Assembly (NCBI RefSeq): GCF_900187365.1
Contig: NZ_FYDG01000003.1
Location: 186,001-250,000 of the forward strand
Direction: 5' to 3'
From: Rhodoblastus acidophilus
Lineage (GTDB): Bacteria > Pseudomonadota > Alphaproteobacteria > Rhizobiales > Beijerinckiaceae
Length of the DNA stretch: 64,000 nt
Positions 25,751-33,724 of this stretch are shown piece after piece. The notes under the pieces were generated by a model. That model ran no database searches and was not told the origin of the DNA. It saw nothing but the letters and a program-made list of their open reading frames with translations. How positions within the stretch are numbered: position 1 is the stretch's first letter; each line of letters opens with the position of its first letter. The position numbers and the translations under genes are program-made.

Positions 25751-27432
25751 TGGCGCGCGCGCCCGTCGATCTCTGCGAGCATCGCCGCCGCGCCGACGCC
25801 GCGTGGTCGGAGCGTGGCGTCTGGAACGAAATCTATCAGGACGCCTATCGGTTCACGACGCCCTATCGACGCCCGGTCAACGGGCCGTCCGGCTCCGACA
25901 AGGGGGCGAACCGGACCGATCATCTGTTCGATAACACCGGCGTCGTCTCGACCTTTCGCGGCGCCGGTCAGATGCAACAGGACCTGTTCCCGCCGGGACA
26001 GGTCTTTTTCCGGCTGAAGCCGGGGCCGGTCACCAAGCTTGTCGCCAAGGCGCAAGCGCGCGGCATGGGCGACAATGGCGGGCCGCCCCTCGACGACGCC
26101 GCGCCGGCGCCGGAGGAGAAGCGCGACGCCGCGTGGTTTGAGCGCCAGCTCGATCAGGTGTCGGCTCAAATCCAGCCGTTCTTCCTTTCTGGCGAATGGG
26201 ACAACGCGGTCTCTGAGCTGTGCCTCGATCTCTATCTCGGAACGGGCGTGATGCTCATTCTCGAGGGCGATCGCGAAAACCCCGTTCGCTTCGTCTGCCT
26301 GCCGATCGACGAAGTCGCGTTGGAGCCGGGGCCTTATGGCGATGTGGCCGCGCTGTTCTGGCGCACCAAGATGACGCGGCGCGCGATCAAGGCCGCCTTT
26401 CCCAAGGGTGTGTTCCCCCAGGAATTTGAGGACGCGCTCGAGAAAAACGCCGACGACGAAATTGACCTGTCGCAAGATTTCGTCCGGACGGCCAAGGGCT
26501 GGCGGCTCGTCGTCACGATCGACAAGTGCGAAACGCCCGTCACCACACAGGATTACCGGACGCAGCCGTTTGTCGCCGCGCGCTATTTCCGCGTGCCCGG
26601 CGAGACCATGGGGCGCGGCCCGGCGCTGCTGGCGCTGCCGTCGATCAAGACGCTCAACAAGGTCATGGAACTGACCTTGAAGGCGGCGGCGATCCAGATG
26701 CTCGGCATTTGGGGCTATCGTCCGGGCGGGACGTTCAATCCCGACCAGGCGCGCATCATGCCCGGCGCCTGGTGGCCGATGCAGGCCACCGGCGGCGTGA
26801 TGGGGCCGGACGTGACGCGGCTCGATACCGCCGCCGGCCGCCTCGATGTCGCGAACATCGTCCTGCAGGAGCTGCGCACGCAAGTGCAGGCGGCGCTGCA
26901 TGACCAGTCGTTGCCCGATGGCGGAGCGACGCCTAAGAGCGCGACCGAAATCATGGCGCGCATGGCGCGCGTGAAACAGAATTACGTCGGCGCGTTCGGC
27001 CGCATGATCCACGAGGTTATTCCCGTGGTTGTGCGGCGCGTGATCGAAGTCCTTTACAAGAAGGGGCTTCTCACAGTCGACGTGAAGATTGATCAGCTTC
27101 TTGTGGCGATCGACGTCATGTCGCCGCTGGCCCAGGCGCTCAAGGCGGACACCCACAAGACGACGGTCGAAGCCATGCAGATGGTCGCCGCCCTCGAGGG
27201 GCCGCAAGGCGTCGCGCGCCGGTTCAAGCTCGATGAGATCATCCCCGAGATGGTCAAGGATCTCGGGGTGAACAGCGAGTACGTACGCACCGCGCAGGAG
27301 CTGGTGGACTTCGACAAGCAAGCCTCCGCGCAGCAGCAGGCCGCTGCGATGATGCAGGCCGCGCTCAACAAGCCGAACGATTTCCGGCAGGCGCTTTCGC
27401 CGCAAGAAGATCAGCAGCAAGCCGCTGCTTAA
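25750..27432 (+). CDS. portal (head-tail connector) protein
   Basis: A 560-residue portal of the T7-like podovirus type, forming the dodecameric ring through which DNA is packaged and ejected. Diagnostic segments are WNEIYQDAYRF, RTDHLFDNTGVVSTFRGAGQMQQDLFPP, FLYLG-like LCLDLYLGTGVML, GRGPALLALPSIKTLNKVMEL and the long helical region near LQELRTQVQAALHDQSLPDGGATPKSATEI. Length and C-terminal Gln-rich tail are typical. Confidence 0.9.
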   Translation: MARAPVDLCEHRRRADAAWSERGVWNEIYQDAYRFTTPYRRPVNGPSGSDKGANRTDHLFDNTGVVSTFRGAGQMQQDLFPPGQVFFRLKPGPVTKLVAKAQARGMGDNGGPPLDDAAPAPEEKRDAAWFERQLDQVSAQIQPFFLSGEWDNAVSELCLDLYLGTGVMLILEGDRENPVRFVCLPIDEVALEPGPYGDVAALFWRTKMTRRAIKAAFPKGVFPQEFEDALEKNADDEIDLSQDFVRTAKGWRLVVTIDKCETPVTTQDYRTQPFVAARYFRVPGETMGRGPALLALPSIKTLNKVMELTLKAAAIQMLGIWGYRPGGTFNPDQARIMPGAWWPMQATGGVMGPDVTRLDTAAGRLDVANIVLQELRTQVQAALHDQSLPDGGATPKSATEIMARMARVKQNYVGAFGRMIHEVIPVVVRRVIEVLYKKGLLTVDVKIDQLLVAIDVMSPLAQALKADTHKTTVEAMQMVAALEGPQGVARRFKLDEIIPEMVKDLGVNSEYVRTAQELVDFDKQASAQQQAAAMMQAALNKPNDFRQALSPQEDQQQAAA

Positions 27433-27446
27433 ACTGGAGAAGAAGC

Positions 27447-27743
27447 ATGATTAAGCCCACTGTTGGCCGCGTCGTCTGGTATCGCCCCGGCCCGTCTGAT
27501 TTCGGCAAGCTTGCCGTGAACGGTGATCAGCCGCTCGCTGCGATCGTCTCCACTGTTTGGAACGACCGAATGGTGAACATCGCCGGCTTTGACGCCAATG
27601 GTATGCCCTTCAATCGCACTTCGGTGACACTCGTGCAGGAAGGTGATGCTTTCCCAGCCATTAATTCTGGCTATGTCGAATGGATGCCCTTCCAGATCGG
27701 CCAGGCCAAGAAGCATGAGGCTGAAGGCGAAAAGGCAGCCTGA
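27447..27743 (+). CDS. phage hypothetical protein
   Basis: A 98-residue protein (KPTVGRVVWYRPG...LAAIVSTVWNDRMVNIAGFDANG...WMPFQIGQAKK). This resembles a widespread small beta-rich phage protein sometimes encoded near portal or capsid genes. No function assigned. GGAGAAG lies before the ATG. Confidence 0.65.
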   Translation: MIKPTVGRVVWYRPGPSDFGKLAVNGDQPLAAIVSTVWNDRMVNIAGFDANGMPFNRTSVTLVQEGDAFPAINSGYVEWMPFQIGQAKKHEAEGEKAA

Positions 27744-27745
27744 CA

Positions 27746-28129
27746 ATGACCGGCCCGGCAATTCCCCCGCGCTATGGCGCGCGGCAGGCCATGCCTCTGC
27801 AAGGTTTTCTCGATCAAACGGAAAGCGTCGATCTCGACGCCATCCTTGGCAAGCTCGAGGGAACCCCGGCTGTCTCCAACGAGCTGGCGCTCGAGCGCGA
27901 GCGGGTCGCGAAGCTGGCCGCCGCCTGGGCCGCCACGCCCGAGGGCGCGGCCATCCTCGAATTCCTCGCGGACATTAGCGTGCGCCGCCCCATGTTCTTG
28001 CCCGGTCTCGGACAGGAGGCGGTGGCCTATGCGGCGCACCGCGAGGGGCAAAACAATCTGTTCTGGCAGCTCGTGCAGTTGATCGCGACTGGCCGGGATG
28101 AAACGCCGCCAGCCAGAGAGGGCATGTGA
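27746..28129 (+). CDS. phage hypothetical protein
   Basis: A 127-residue, mostly helical product starting two bases after the previous stop. It contains LALERERVAKLAAAWAATPEGAAILEFLAD and FLPGLGQEAVAYAAHREGQNNLFWQLVQLI. T7-like temperate podoviruses often have such a gene between portal and scaffold. Its stop overlaps the next ATG. Confidence 0.65.
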   Translation: MTGPAIPPRYGARQAMPLQGFLDQTESVDLDAILGKLEGTPAVSNELALERERVAKLAAAWAATPEGAAILEFLADISVRRPMFLPGLGQEAVAYAAHREGQNNLFWQLVQLIATGRDETPPAREGM

Positions 28130-28998
28130 TGCTGAAATTCAGATTTTCCGATTTGATTTTGCGCGAGGCCGAGGGCGGCTCCGGCGCTGGCGGCGGAGCT
28201 GCGGCCGCTTCCGGCGCCGCGCCGGGCGCGGACGGCGCAGCGCAAAACACCGGCGCGGGCGGCGACGGCGCGCCGGCCGGGCAGGCCTCGGGACAAGGCG
28301 ACCTCTCCGCCTTTCGCCCCGAAGGCCTGCCCGATCATCTCTACGGCGCGAGCGATAGGGAAACAGTTGAGAAGCTGTATGGGGCCTATAAGGGCGCCCG
28401 CGACGCGATCGCGACCTTCGGCGAGGTTCCCAAGGATGCGGCCGGCTATGTGTTCGAGCCGTCCGAGACGGTGAAACCGTTCGCCGAAAGCCTCTCGAAA
28501 GATCCGTTCTTCGAGAAGGTGAAAGGGCTGGCGCTCCAGCACAAGATCCCGGCGAAGCAGTTCAATGGCTTCATTGACGGCATCATGTCGGAAATGATCG
28601 CCGGCGAGCTGGTGACCGAACCCTTCAATGCGGAGAAAGAGCGGCTGGCGCTGGCACCGGACATCGCCGATCCGAAAGAGCGGGCGGCGGCTGCCGACAA
28701 GATCGCGCGCGAGAATATCGCCCTGGTCGACGTCTGGAAGTCGCAGGGTATGCCCGAGAACGTCGCGACCTGGTTGCACTCGCAGCTCGATCGGGCGTCC
28801 GCCAATCAGCTGGTGTCGTTCTTCGCTGATCGGCTCGGGGAGGAGCGGCCGGCGCTTGGCGGGACGCCGGTGGGCAATGTGACGGAAACGCAGCTCGACG
28901 CGCGCATGGCCGATCCGCGCAATCAGGTCGGCGGGCCGCAATATGACGCGGAATTCGCCAAGCAGACCGCAGCCATGTTCAAGGCGTTCTATGTCTGA
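28129..28998 (+). CDS. scaffold/capsid-assembly protein (probable)
   Basis: A 289-residue protein immediately upstream of the capsid. The N-terminal 70 residues are Gly/Ala-rich and disordered. The middle is helical and acidic (YGAYKGARDAIATFGEVPKDAAGYVFEP...FNGFIDGIMSEMIAGEL...PKERAAAADKIA). This composition and position fit the scaffolding protein of podovirus heads. Start ATG 28129 overlaps the upstream stop. Confidence 0.65.
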   Translation: MLKFRFSDLILREAEGGSGAGGGAAAASGAAPGADGAAQNTGAGGDGAPAGQASGQGDLSAFRPEGLPDHLYGASDRETVEKLYGAYKGARDAIATFGEVPKDAAGYVFEPSETVKPFAESLSKDPFFEKVKGLALQHKIPAKQFNGFIDGIMSEMIAGELVTEPFNAEKERLALAPDIADPKERAAAADKIARENIALVDVWKSQGMPENVATWLHSQLDRASANQLVSFFADRLGEERPALGGTPVGNVTETQLDARMADPRNQVGGPQYDAEFAKQTAAMFKAFYV

Positions 28999-29155
28999 TT
29001 AAAACCGCGCCGTCGCGCTTAATGGCGGCGGCGTGGGTCGATCTTGAAGCGGACCGATGGGATAGACCCGGCCCGCTTCTTCGCCCTCCTTCTTGGACCG
29101 AAGAGTCCCGGCACTCGACCCGGCGGTGACATTTTTCACCCAACCGGAGATTACC

Positions 29156-30016
29156 ATGGCCGCTCAGACGCCTGCCTGGTTCGAACCGAAATTCAAGAAG
29201 GGGGCGATCCACCGCCTCCAGTCTCAAGGCTTCCTGCTCAAATCCGCCGTTGAAGAAGCGAGCGACACGGACGGCTCGACCGTCACATGGCGCCGCGCTG
29301 GCACGGGGCAGGCCTCCCAGCTTCAGGGCGGCATGTCGGCCTCCCCGGTGATGAACGCCGGCCGCGATACAGTGACGGCGACCTTCGTCGATTACGAAGC
29401 GAACGAGTTCATCAAGAAAGCCGACCTCAACAAGATGTCGGAAAATGAACAGCAGATCTCGCAGCAATCGGCCGCCATGGCGATGGGCCGAACGTTCGAC
29501 CAGATCGTGCTGAAGACGATGGACTCCGACGCCGTCAACATCACCAACGTCGGCACAGGCGCGGCCGCGATCGCGCCGACCGACATCATGACGGCGCAAG
29601 GTCAGATCTTTGACGTCGGCGCCGGCAGCTACGAGTATTTCTGTGCGCTGCCGACCATCTTCATGCAGCAGCTCGAACTTTTTCGCGAAATCTCGTCCAG
29701 CGATTACGTCGGGCCGGAATATCCGCTGCTCAAGCAGATCGGCGCTCGAAAGTGGCGCAACATCACGCTCATTCCGATGCCGTCGAGTTTCTTCAACGTG
29801 CCCGCCGCTAACCAGGCGGACGGATACATGTGGGTGAAGCAGGCGTTCGGCTTCGAGTGGAACAAGCAGATGTCCTGCCGCGTGGACTGGCTCGCCAAGG
29901 AAAAGGGCTACTTCGTCGCCATGGACATGGGTTGCGCGGCCGCGAACATCCTGCCCGAGGGCATCAAGCGTCTGCGCTTCGCTACCAACGTCGCCCTTGC
30001 GCGGCCGAACCCGTAA
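29156..30016 (+). CDS. major capsid protein
   Basis: A 286-residue protein in the capsid position. Segments such as VTWRRAGTGQASQLQGGMSASPVMNAGRDTVTATFVDYEANEFIKKADLNKMSENEQQ, an FDQIVLK helix, and IPMPSSFF...MWVKQAFGFEWN match HK97-type phage coat proteins of the podovirus group. ATG 29156 has GGAG seven bases upstream; the longer frame from 29093 lacks a ribosome site. Confidence 0.85.
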   Translation: MAAQTPAWFEPKFKKGAIHRLQSQGFLLKSAVEEASDTDGSTVTWRRAGTGQASQLQGGMSASPVMNAGRDTVTATFVDYEANEFIKKADLNKMSENEQQISQQSAAMAMGRTFDQIVLKTMDSDAVNITNVGTGAAAIAPTDIMTAQGQIFDVGAGSYEYFCALPTIFMQQLELFREISSSDYVGPEYPLLKQIGARKWRNITLIPMPSSFFNVPAANQADGYMWVKQAFGFEWNKQMSCRVDWLAKEKGYFVAMDMGCAAANILPEGIKRLRFATNVALARPNP

Positions 30017-30028
30017 CAGGAGCTATCC

Positions 30029-30322
30029 ATGTCGCTTTATCTGCAAGCTCTGCAGCGTCTGCACCAGACGCTCGTCGGTTCGACGGCCGGCGGCGCCAAG
30101 ACCAACACGTCGTCTGTGTGGCGTTACGCCACCGACGACGCCGCCGCCACGGTGGAAACGGCAGGCTATTTCAACGGCGCGCGCTCCATCCTCACTGTCG
30201 GGGACGTGATCATCGCCAGCATGGTGATGAGCGGCGCGCCCGTGAACAAACAGTACGTCGTCCTGACCGTGCCGGCGTCGGGCAACGTCACGATCGGTCT
30301 GCAATCCACGGCGGCCGGCTGA
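30029..30322 (+). CDS. small structural or decoration protein
   Basis: A 97-residue protein 12 bases after the capsid gene. It is polar and beta-rich (TSSVWRYATDDAAATVETAGYFNGARSILTVGDVIIASM...PASGNVTIGL). Small genes at this position often encode head decoration proteins. No family is certain. Confidence 0.6.
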   Translation: MSLYLQALQRLHQTLVGSTAGGAKTNTSSVWRYATDDAAATVETAGYFNGARSILTVGDVIIASMVMSGAPVNKQYVVLTVPASGNVTIGLQSTAAG

Positions 30323-30412
30323 TCCTGATTTACGCCGGGGGTTTTTGCCTTTGACCCGGCCTGCGCGTCGCGATTCACCTCGCGGCGCGCTCCTCCTTCC
30401 GCAAGGCGCGCC

Positions 30413-31060
30413 ATGGCTCAGACGATCGACGATGTCACCATTTGCAATCGCGCCCTGGCGCGCCTTGGCGGCGGCCAGATTGTTTCGCTCGACGAGGATA
30501 CGGATCTCGCGCGCCAATGCGTCGCCGTCTATGACGATCTGCTTGAAGCGGCGCTGACCCTCTACCATTGGAAATGGCCGCGCCGGACGAAGGCGCTCGA
30601 TCGTCTCGATGAGGTTCCCGAGAACGGATATCTCTACGGTTACGGCTTCCCGGCCGGCGCGATCTCGAACCCGATCAAGGTTCTGGCCGATCCTCGCAAC
30701 CCCGATTATCCCTTGCGCGAATTCGTGGTCGAGGGCCGGACGCTTTACACCAACGCCATCGCCGTATGGGGCGCGTTCGTTTTTCGGCTTTCCCCCGATC
30801 TTTGGCCTCCGGTCTTCCGGCTCGCCTTCCAGACCTGGCTGTCCGCCGCGCTGGCGATTCCCGTTTCACAGGACGCCAACCTTGCTGCGCAACTCGAGCA
30901 GCAGGCGATCGGCGCGCCGTCCGAACAGGGACGCGGCGGCATCATGGGCCGCGCGATCGCGATCGACGGCGCCACGTCTGGCGGCGACGCCCCGGCGCTC
31001 GCCAGCGATCCTCTGACCTCCGCGCGATATGAAGGCGCGCCCTGGTATGGGAATTTCTGA
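30413..31060 (+). CDS. tail tubular protein A (gp11-like)
   Basis: A 215-residue adaptor of the short tail. The opening VTICNRALARLGGGQIVSLDEDTDLARQC...YDDLLEAALTLYHWKWP and the later EFVVEGRTLYTN are the hallmark of podovirus tail-tube A proteins, which join portal and nozzle. Its stop overlaps the start of the tail-tube B gene. Confidence 0.9.
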   Translation: MAQTIDDVTICNRALARLGGGQIVSLDEDTDLARQCVAVYDDLLEAALTLYHWKWPRRTKALDRLDEVPENGYLYGYGFPAGAISNPIKVLADPRNPDYPLREFVVEGRTLYTNAIAVWGAFVFRLSPDLWPPVFRLAFQTWLSAALAIPVSQDANLAAQLEQQAIGAPSEQGRGGIMGRAIAIDGATSGGDAPALASDPLTSARYEGAPWYGNF

Positions 31061-33165
31061 TGGTTGCGAAACCCGGAACCTATCAGGCCTCTTTCAACGC
31101 GGGTGAGTTGGCGCCGGAGCTGTGGGGCAATACCGGGCTCAAACAGTTCTTCTCCGGGCTCTCGGCCGCGCGGAATATCGCGTCCGTGCCGCAGGGCGGC
31201 TTTGATCTCCTGCCGCGCTCGCGTCATCTTGGCGTGATCGGCAATGCGGCGAACGCCAGGTTGTTTCGCTTCACGGTCTCGCGCTCGCTCGCCTATGTCG
31301 TGATCCTGATGGCTGGCCAGGTGGCGATTTGGCGTAATGGCGCCCTGCAAGCGACTTTATGGGCGCCCTATGCCGACGCCGACGTCCCGTTCGTCAAGGT
31401 GGTGCAGCGCGCCGAAACCATGATGCTGTTCCATCAGGCGTATGAAACCAAGCGGTTGATCCGCCATGGTTCCGACACGGCCTGGTCGTTGGACGCCACG
31501 CCTTGGGTTCACATTCCCGATGTCGACTACGGCGGCGCCTACGCCAAGACGGACGAAGTCTGGAAAATTTATCTTTATTGGCCGTCGAGCGGGTTCACGT
31601 TGGCCGGCATGGGTTTTGTCGTTTCCGTCGACGGGATCGAAACGGCGACGATCCCGGTGACGACAATGCAGACCCAGACCTTTGGATCAACTGTCACCAC
31701 TGTGGACCCCGTAGCGACGGCGTCGACCGTTCAGGCCGCGCTCATCGATCTGGCCAACGTAGAACCGGGAATCACCGTGTCCGGCGTGCTGTCGACGGCG
31801 ACGTCGATCACGTTCCAAGTGACGTTTTCCGGCGGGCTCAATTCGGGAAATTCCTTTACGGTTTCCGGCCGCGTAGTCACGACGGGCAGCGCCGCGTTGC
31901 AAACATCGCGCGCCGTCCAGGGCAAGCCGGGCGGCGAATCCCTGTTTTCGGCTTCTCGCGGCTATGCGGCCTGCGCCGCCTTCTACCAGGACCGGCTCAT
32001 TCAAGGGGGATTCGCCTCGAAGGGTTCTGCCTGGCTGGCGTCGCGCACCTCGGAATATTTCGACCAGAACGTCGATCTTACGGGCGCGTCCGGCGCGATG
32101 TTGATCAATATTGACGCGGATGGCTCCGAGGAAATCGAGCATATCATTCAGGCGCGCCATCTGTGCATCTTCACGTCAGACGCGGAATATTTCGTGGCGG
32201 ATCGCGCTTTGCAGAAAACGCAGCCGCCGAACATTGTCCGTTCCTCGACCTATGGCGCGTCCAAGCGCGTGCCGCCTGTTTTCGAGGAAAGCTCGCTGCT
32301 GTTTGTCTCGCGCGAGGAGTCGATCGTCTATGCGGCGACCTATAACGAGGTCGCCTCCGCCTATGAGGCCTCGCCGCAATCCCTGCTGTCGTCGCATCTG
32401 ATTTTCGGCATTCGCGACGCGGCCTTGCAGGTTTCGACCTCCGCAACCGACTCCCAGCGCTATTTCCTGCCGCGTGACGACGGCGTGATGGTGATCGCGC
32501 TGCTGATCCGCAATCAAGACGTCTATCCCTTCGTGCGCTGGGAAACGGACGGAAAGGTGCGCGCGATCGTCGTCGACGGCGCGAACGTGCCGCACATGCT
32601 GGTCGAGCGCCAGATTGGCGGCGTCGCCAAGCTCTGTTTCGAGCGTCTCGAGGATGGGCTGTTGCTCGACGGGGCCGTGACGCAAAGCTTCGGCGCGCCG
32701 ACGACGGTGATCGGCGGGCTGTGGATGCACGAGGGGGCGACGTGCTGGGCCATCGTCGACGGCTATGTCGAAGGGCCGTTTACGGTTTCGGGCGGGGCGA
32801 TCACGTTGGCGAATGCGGGATATGTGGTCACGGTCGGCCGCTGGACGGCGCCCTATGCCGCGACGCTGCCTTTGCCGCGCGACGTCGGACAACGCACGGT
32901 GCTCAAGCGGCCGTGCCGCGTGCATACCGTGCAACTCGATCTGATCGGAACGACGTCGCTCGCGGTCGGCGCCAACGGCCAGCCTCCGCGCGACGTGCCG
33001 CTCGCACGGGTGACCGATCCGACGGATGCGCCGACGCCGCCCTATACGGGCGAAAAAATCATCACGGGCATCGCCGGTTTCTCGGCGGACGGGATCGCCG
33101 TGATCACGCAGCTTCGCCCCGGAAAGCTGCAAGTCAGAAACGTCACTCTCCAAGCGAAGGTGTGA
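31060..33165 (+). CDS. tail tubular protein B (gp12-like nozzle)
   Basis: A 701-residue nozzle protein. The start YQASFNAGELAPELWGNTGLKQFFSGLSAARNIASVPQGGFDLLPRS is characteristic of T7 gp12-like tails. Later motifs are QDRLIQGGFASKGSAWLASRTSEYFDQ and FTSDAEYFVADRALQKTQPPNIVRSSTYGASK. Coupled to tail-tube A. Confidence 0.9.
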   Translation: MVAKPGTYQASFNAGELAPELWGNTGLKQFFSGLSAARNIASVPQGGFDLLPRSRHLGVIGNAANARLFRFTVSRSLAYVVILMAGQVAIWRNGALQATLWAPYADADVPFVKVVQRAETMMLFHQAYETKRLIRHGSDTAWSLDATPWVHIPDVDYGGAYAKTDEVWKIYLYWPSSGFTLAGMGFVVSVDGIETATIPVTTMQTQTFGSTVTTVDPVATASTVQAALIDLANVEPGITVSGVLSTATSITFQVTFSGGLNSGNSFTVSGRVVTTGSAALQTSRAVQGKPGGESLFSASRGYAACAAFYQDRLIQGGFASKGSAWLASRTSEYFDQNVDLTGASGAMLINIDADGSEEIEHIIQARHLCIFTSDAEYFVADRALQKTQPPNIVRSSTYGASKRVPPVFEESSLLFVSREESIVYAATYNEVASAYEASPQSLLSSHLIFGIRDAALQVSTSATDSQRYFLPRDDGVMVIALLIRNQDVYPFVRWETDGKVRAIVVDGANVPHMLVERQIGGVAKLCFERLEDGLLLDGAVTQSFGAPTTVIGGLWMHEGATCWAIVDGYVEGPFTVSGGAITLANAGYVVTVGRWTAPYAATLPLPRDVGQRTVLKRPCRVHTVQLDLIGTTSLAVGANGQPPRDVPLARVTDPTDAPTPPYTGEKIITGIAGFSADGIAVITQLRPGKLQVRNVTLQAKV

Positions 33166-33166
33166 G

Positions 33167-33721
33167 ATGGAATTCGCAGCCGCTGCTTTGTCTTCGCTCG
33201 CCTCAGGCCTTGGCGGCGCCGCAACGGCCGCGACCTCGGCCGTCTCCTCGGTCGGATCGGCGATCGGCGGCGCCTCGACCTTTGCGTCGATCCTGCAGGG
33301 CGGCGCGGGGCTCGTCGGCGCCATGTCGGCCGTGCGTTCGGGCGACGCGCAGGCGGAGGCGTTGCGCCAGGCCGCGCTTGATGCGGAGCAGGATCGGCGC
33401 GCGGTTGGCGTCGATTCGATCAATCAGCAGACCAGCCTGCGCAAAGCGCTGATCCAATCGCTGGGGGAACGCGATGTCGCCTATGCGGCGTCAGGCGTCG
33501 ACACGTCGTTCGGTACGCCGGCCGTCGCGCGCCAGGCGGCGGAGGCCGACACGCAGAACGCGCTGTCGCAAGTGCAGGACGATACGGCGGCGAAACAGGC
33601 GCGGTTGTCCGCGCGCGCCGCCTCTTATCGCCAGCAAGCGTCCGAAGCGTCGAGCGCGGGGTGGATCAAGGGCGTCGGCTCGATCCTGACGGCCGGCGCC
33701 GGCATTCTCGGGAGGAAATGA
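33167..33721 (+). CDS. internal virion (ejection) protein, small
   Basis: A 184-residue protein, Ala/Gly/Ser-rich at the N-terminus (hydrophobic, possibly membrane-active) with a helical, Gln-rich centre (AEALRQAALDAEQDRRAVGVDSINQQTSLRKALIQSLGERDVAYAASGVDTS). This is the pattern of T7 gp14-like core proteins that are ejected to form a channel in the envelope. It starts one base after the tail-tube B stop. Confidence 0.75.
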   Translation: MEFAAAALSSLASGLGGAATAATSAVSSVGSAIGGASTFASILQGGAGLVGAMSAVRSGDAQAEALRQAALDAEQDRRAVGVDSINQQTSLRKALIQSLGERDVAYAASGVDTSFGTPAVARQAAEADTQNALSQVQDDTAAKQARLSARAASYRQQASEASSAGWIKGVGSILTAGAGILGRK

Positions 33722-33724
33722 GCC

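Noticed and set aside
28999-29155. Capsid gene start at 29093
   Set aside because: The frame is open to 29093, but only the ATG at 29156 has a GGAG ribosome site, and the extension is not capsid-like.
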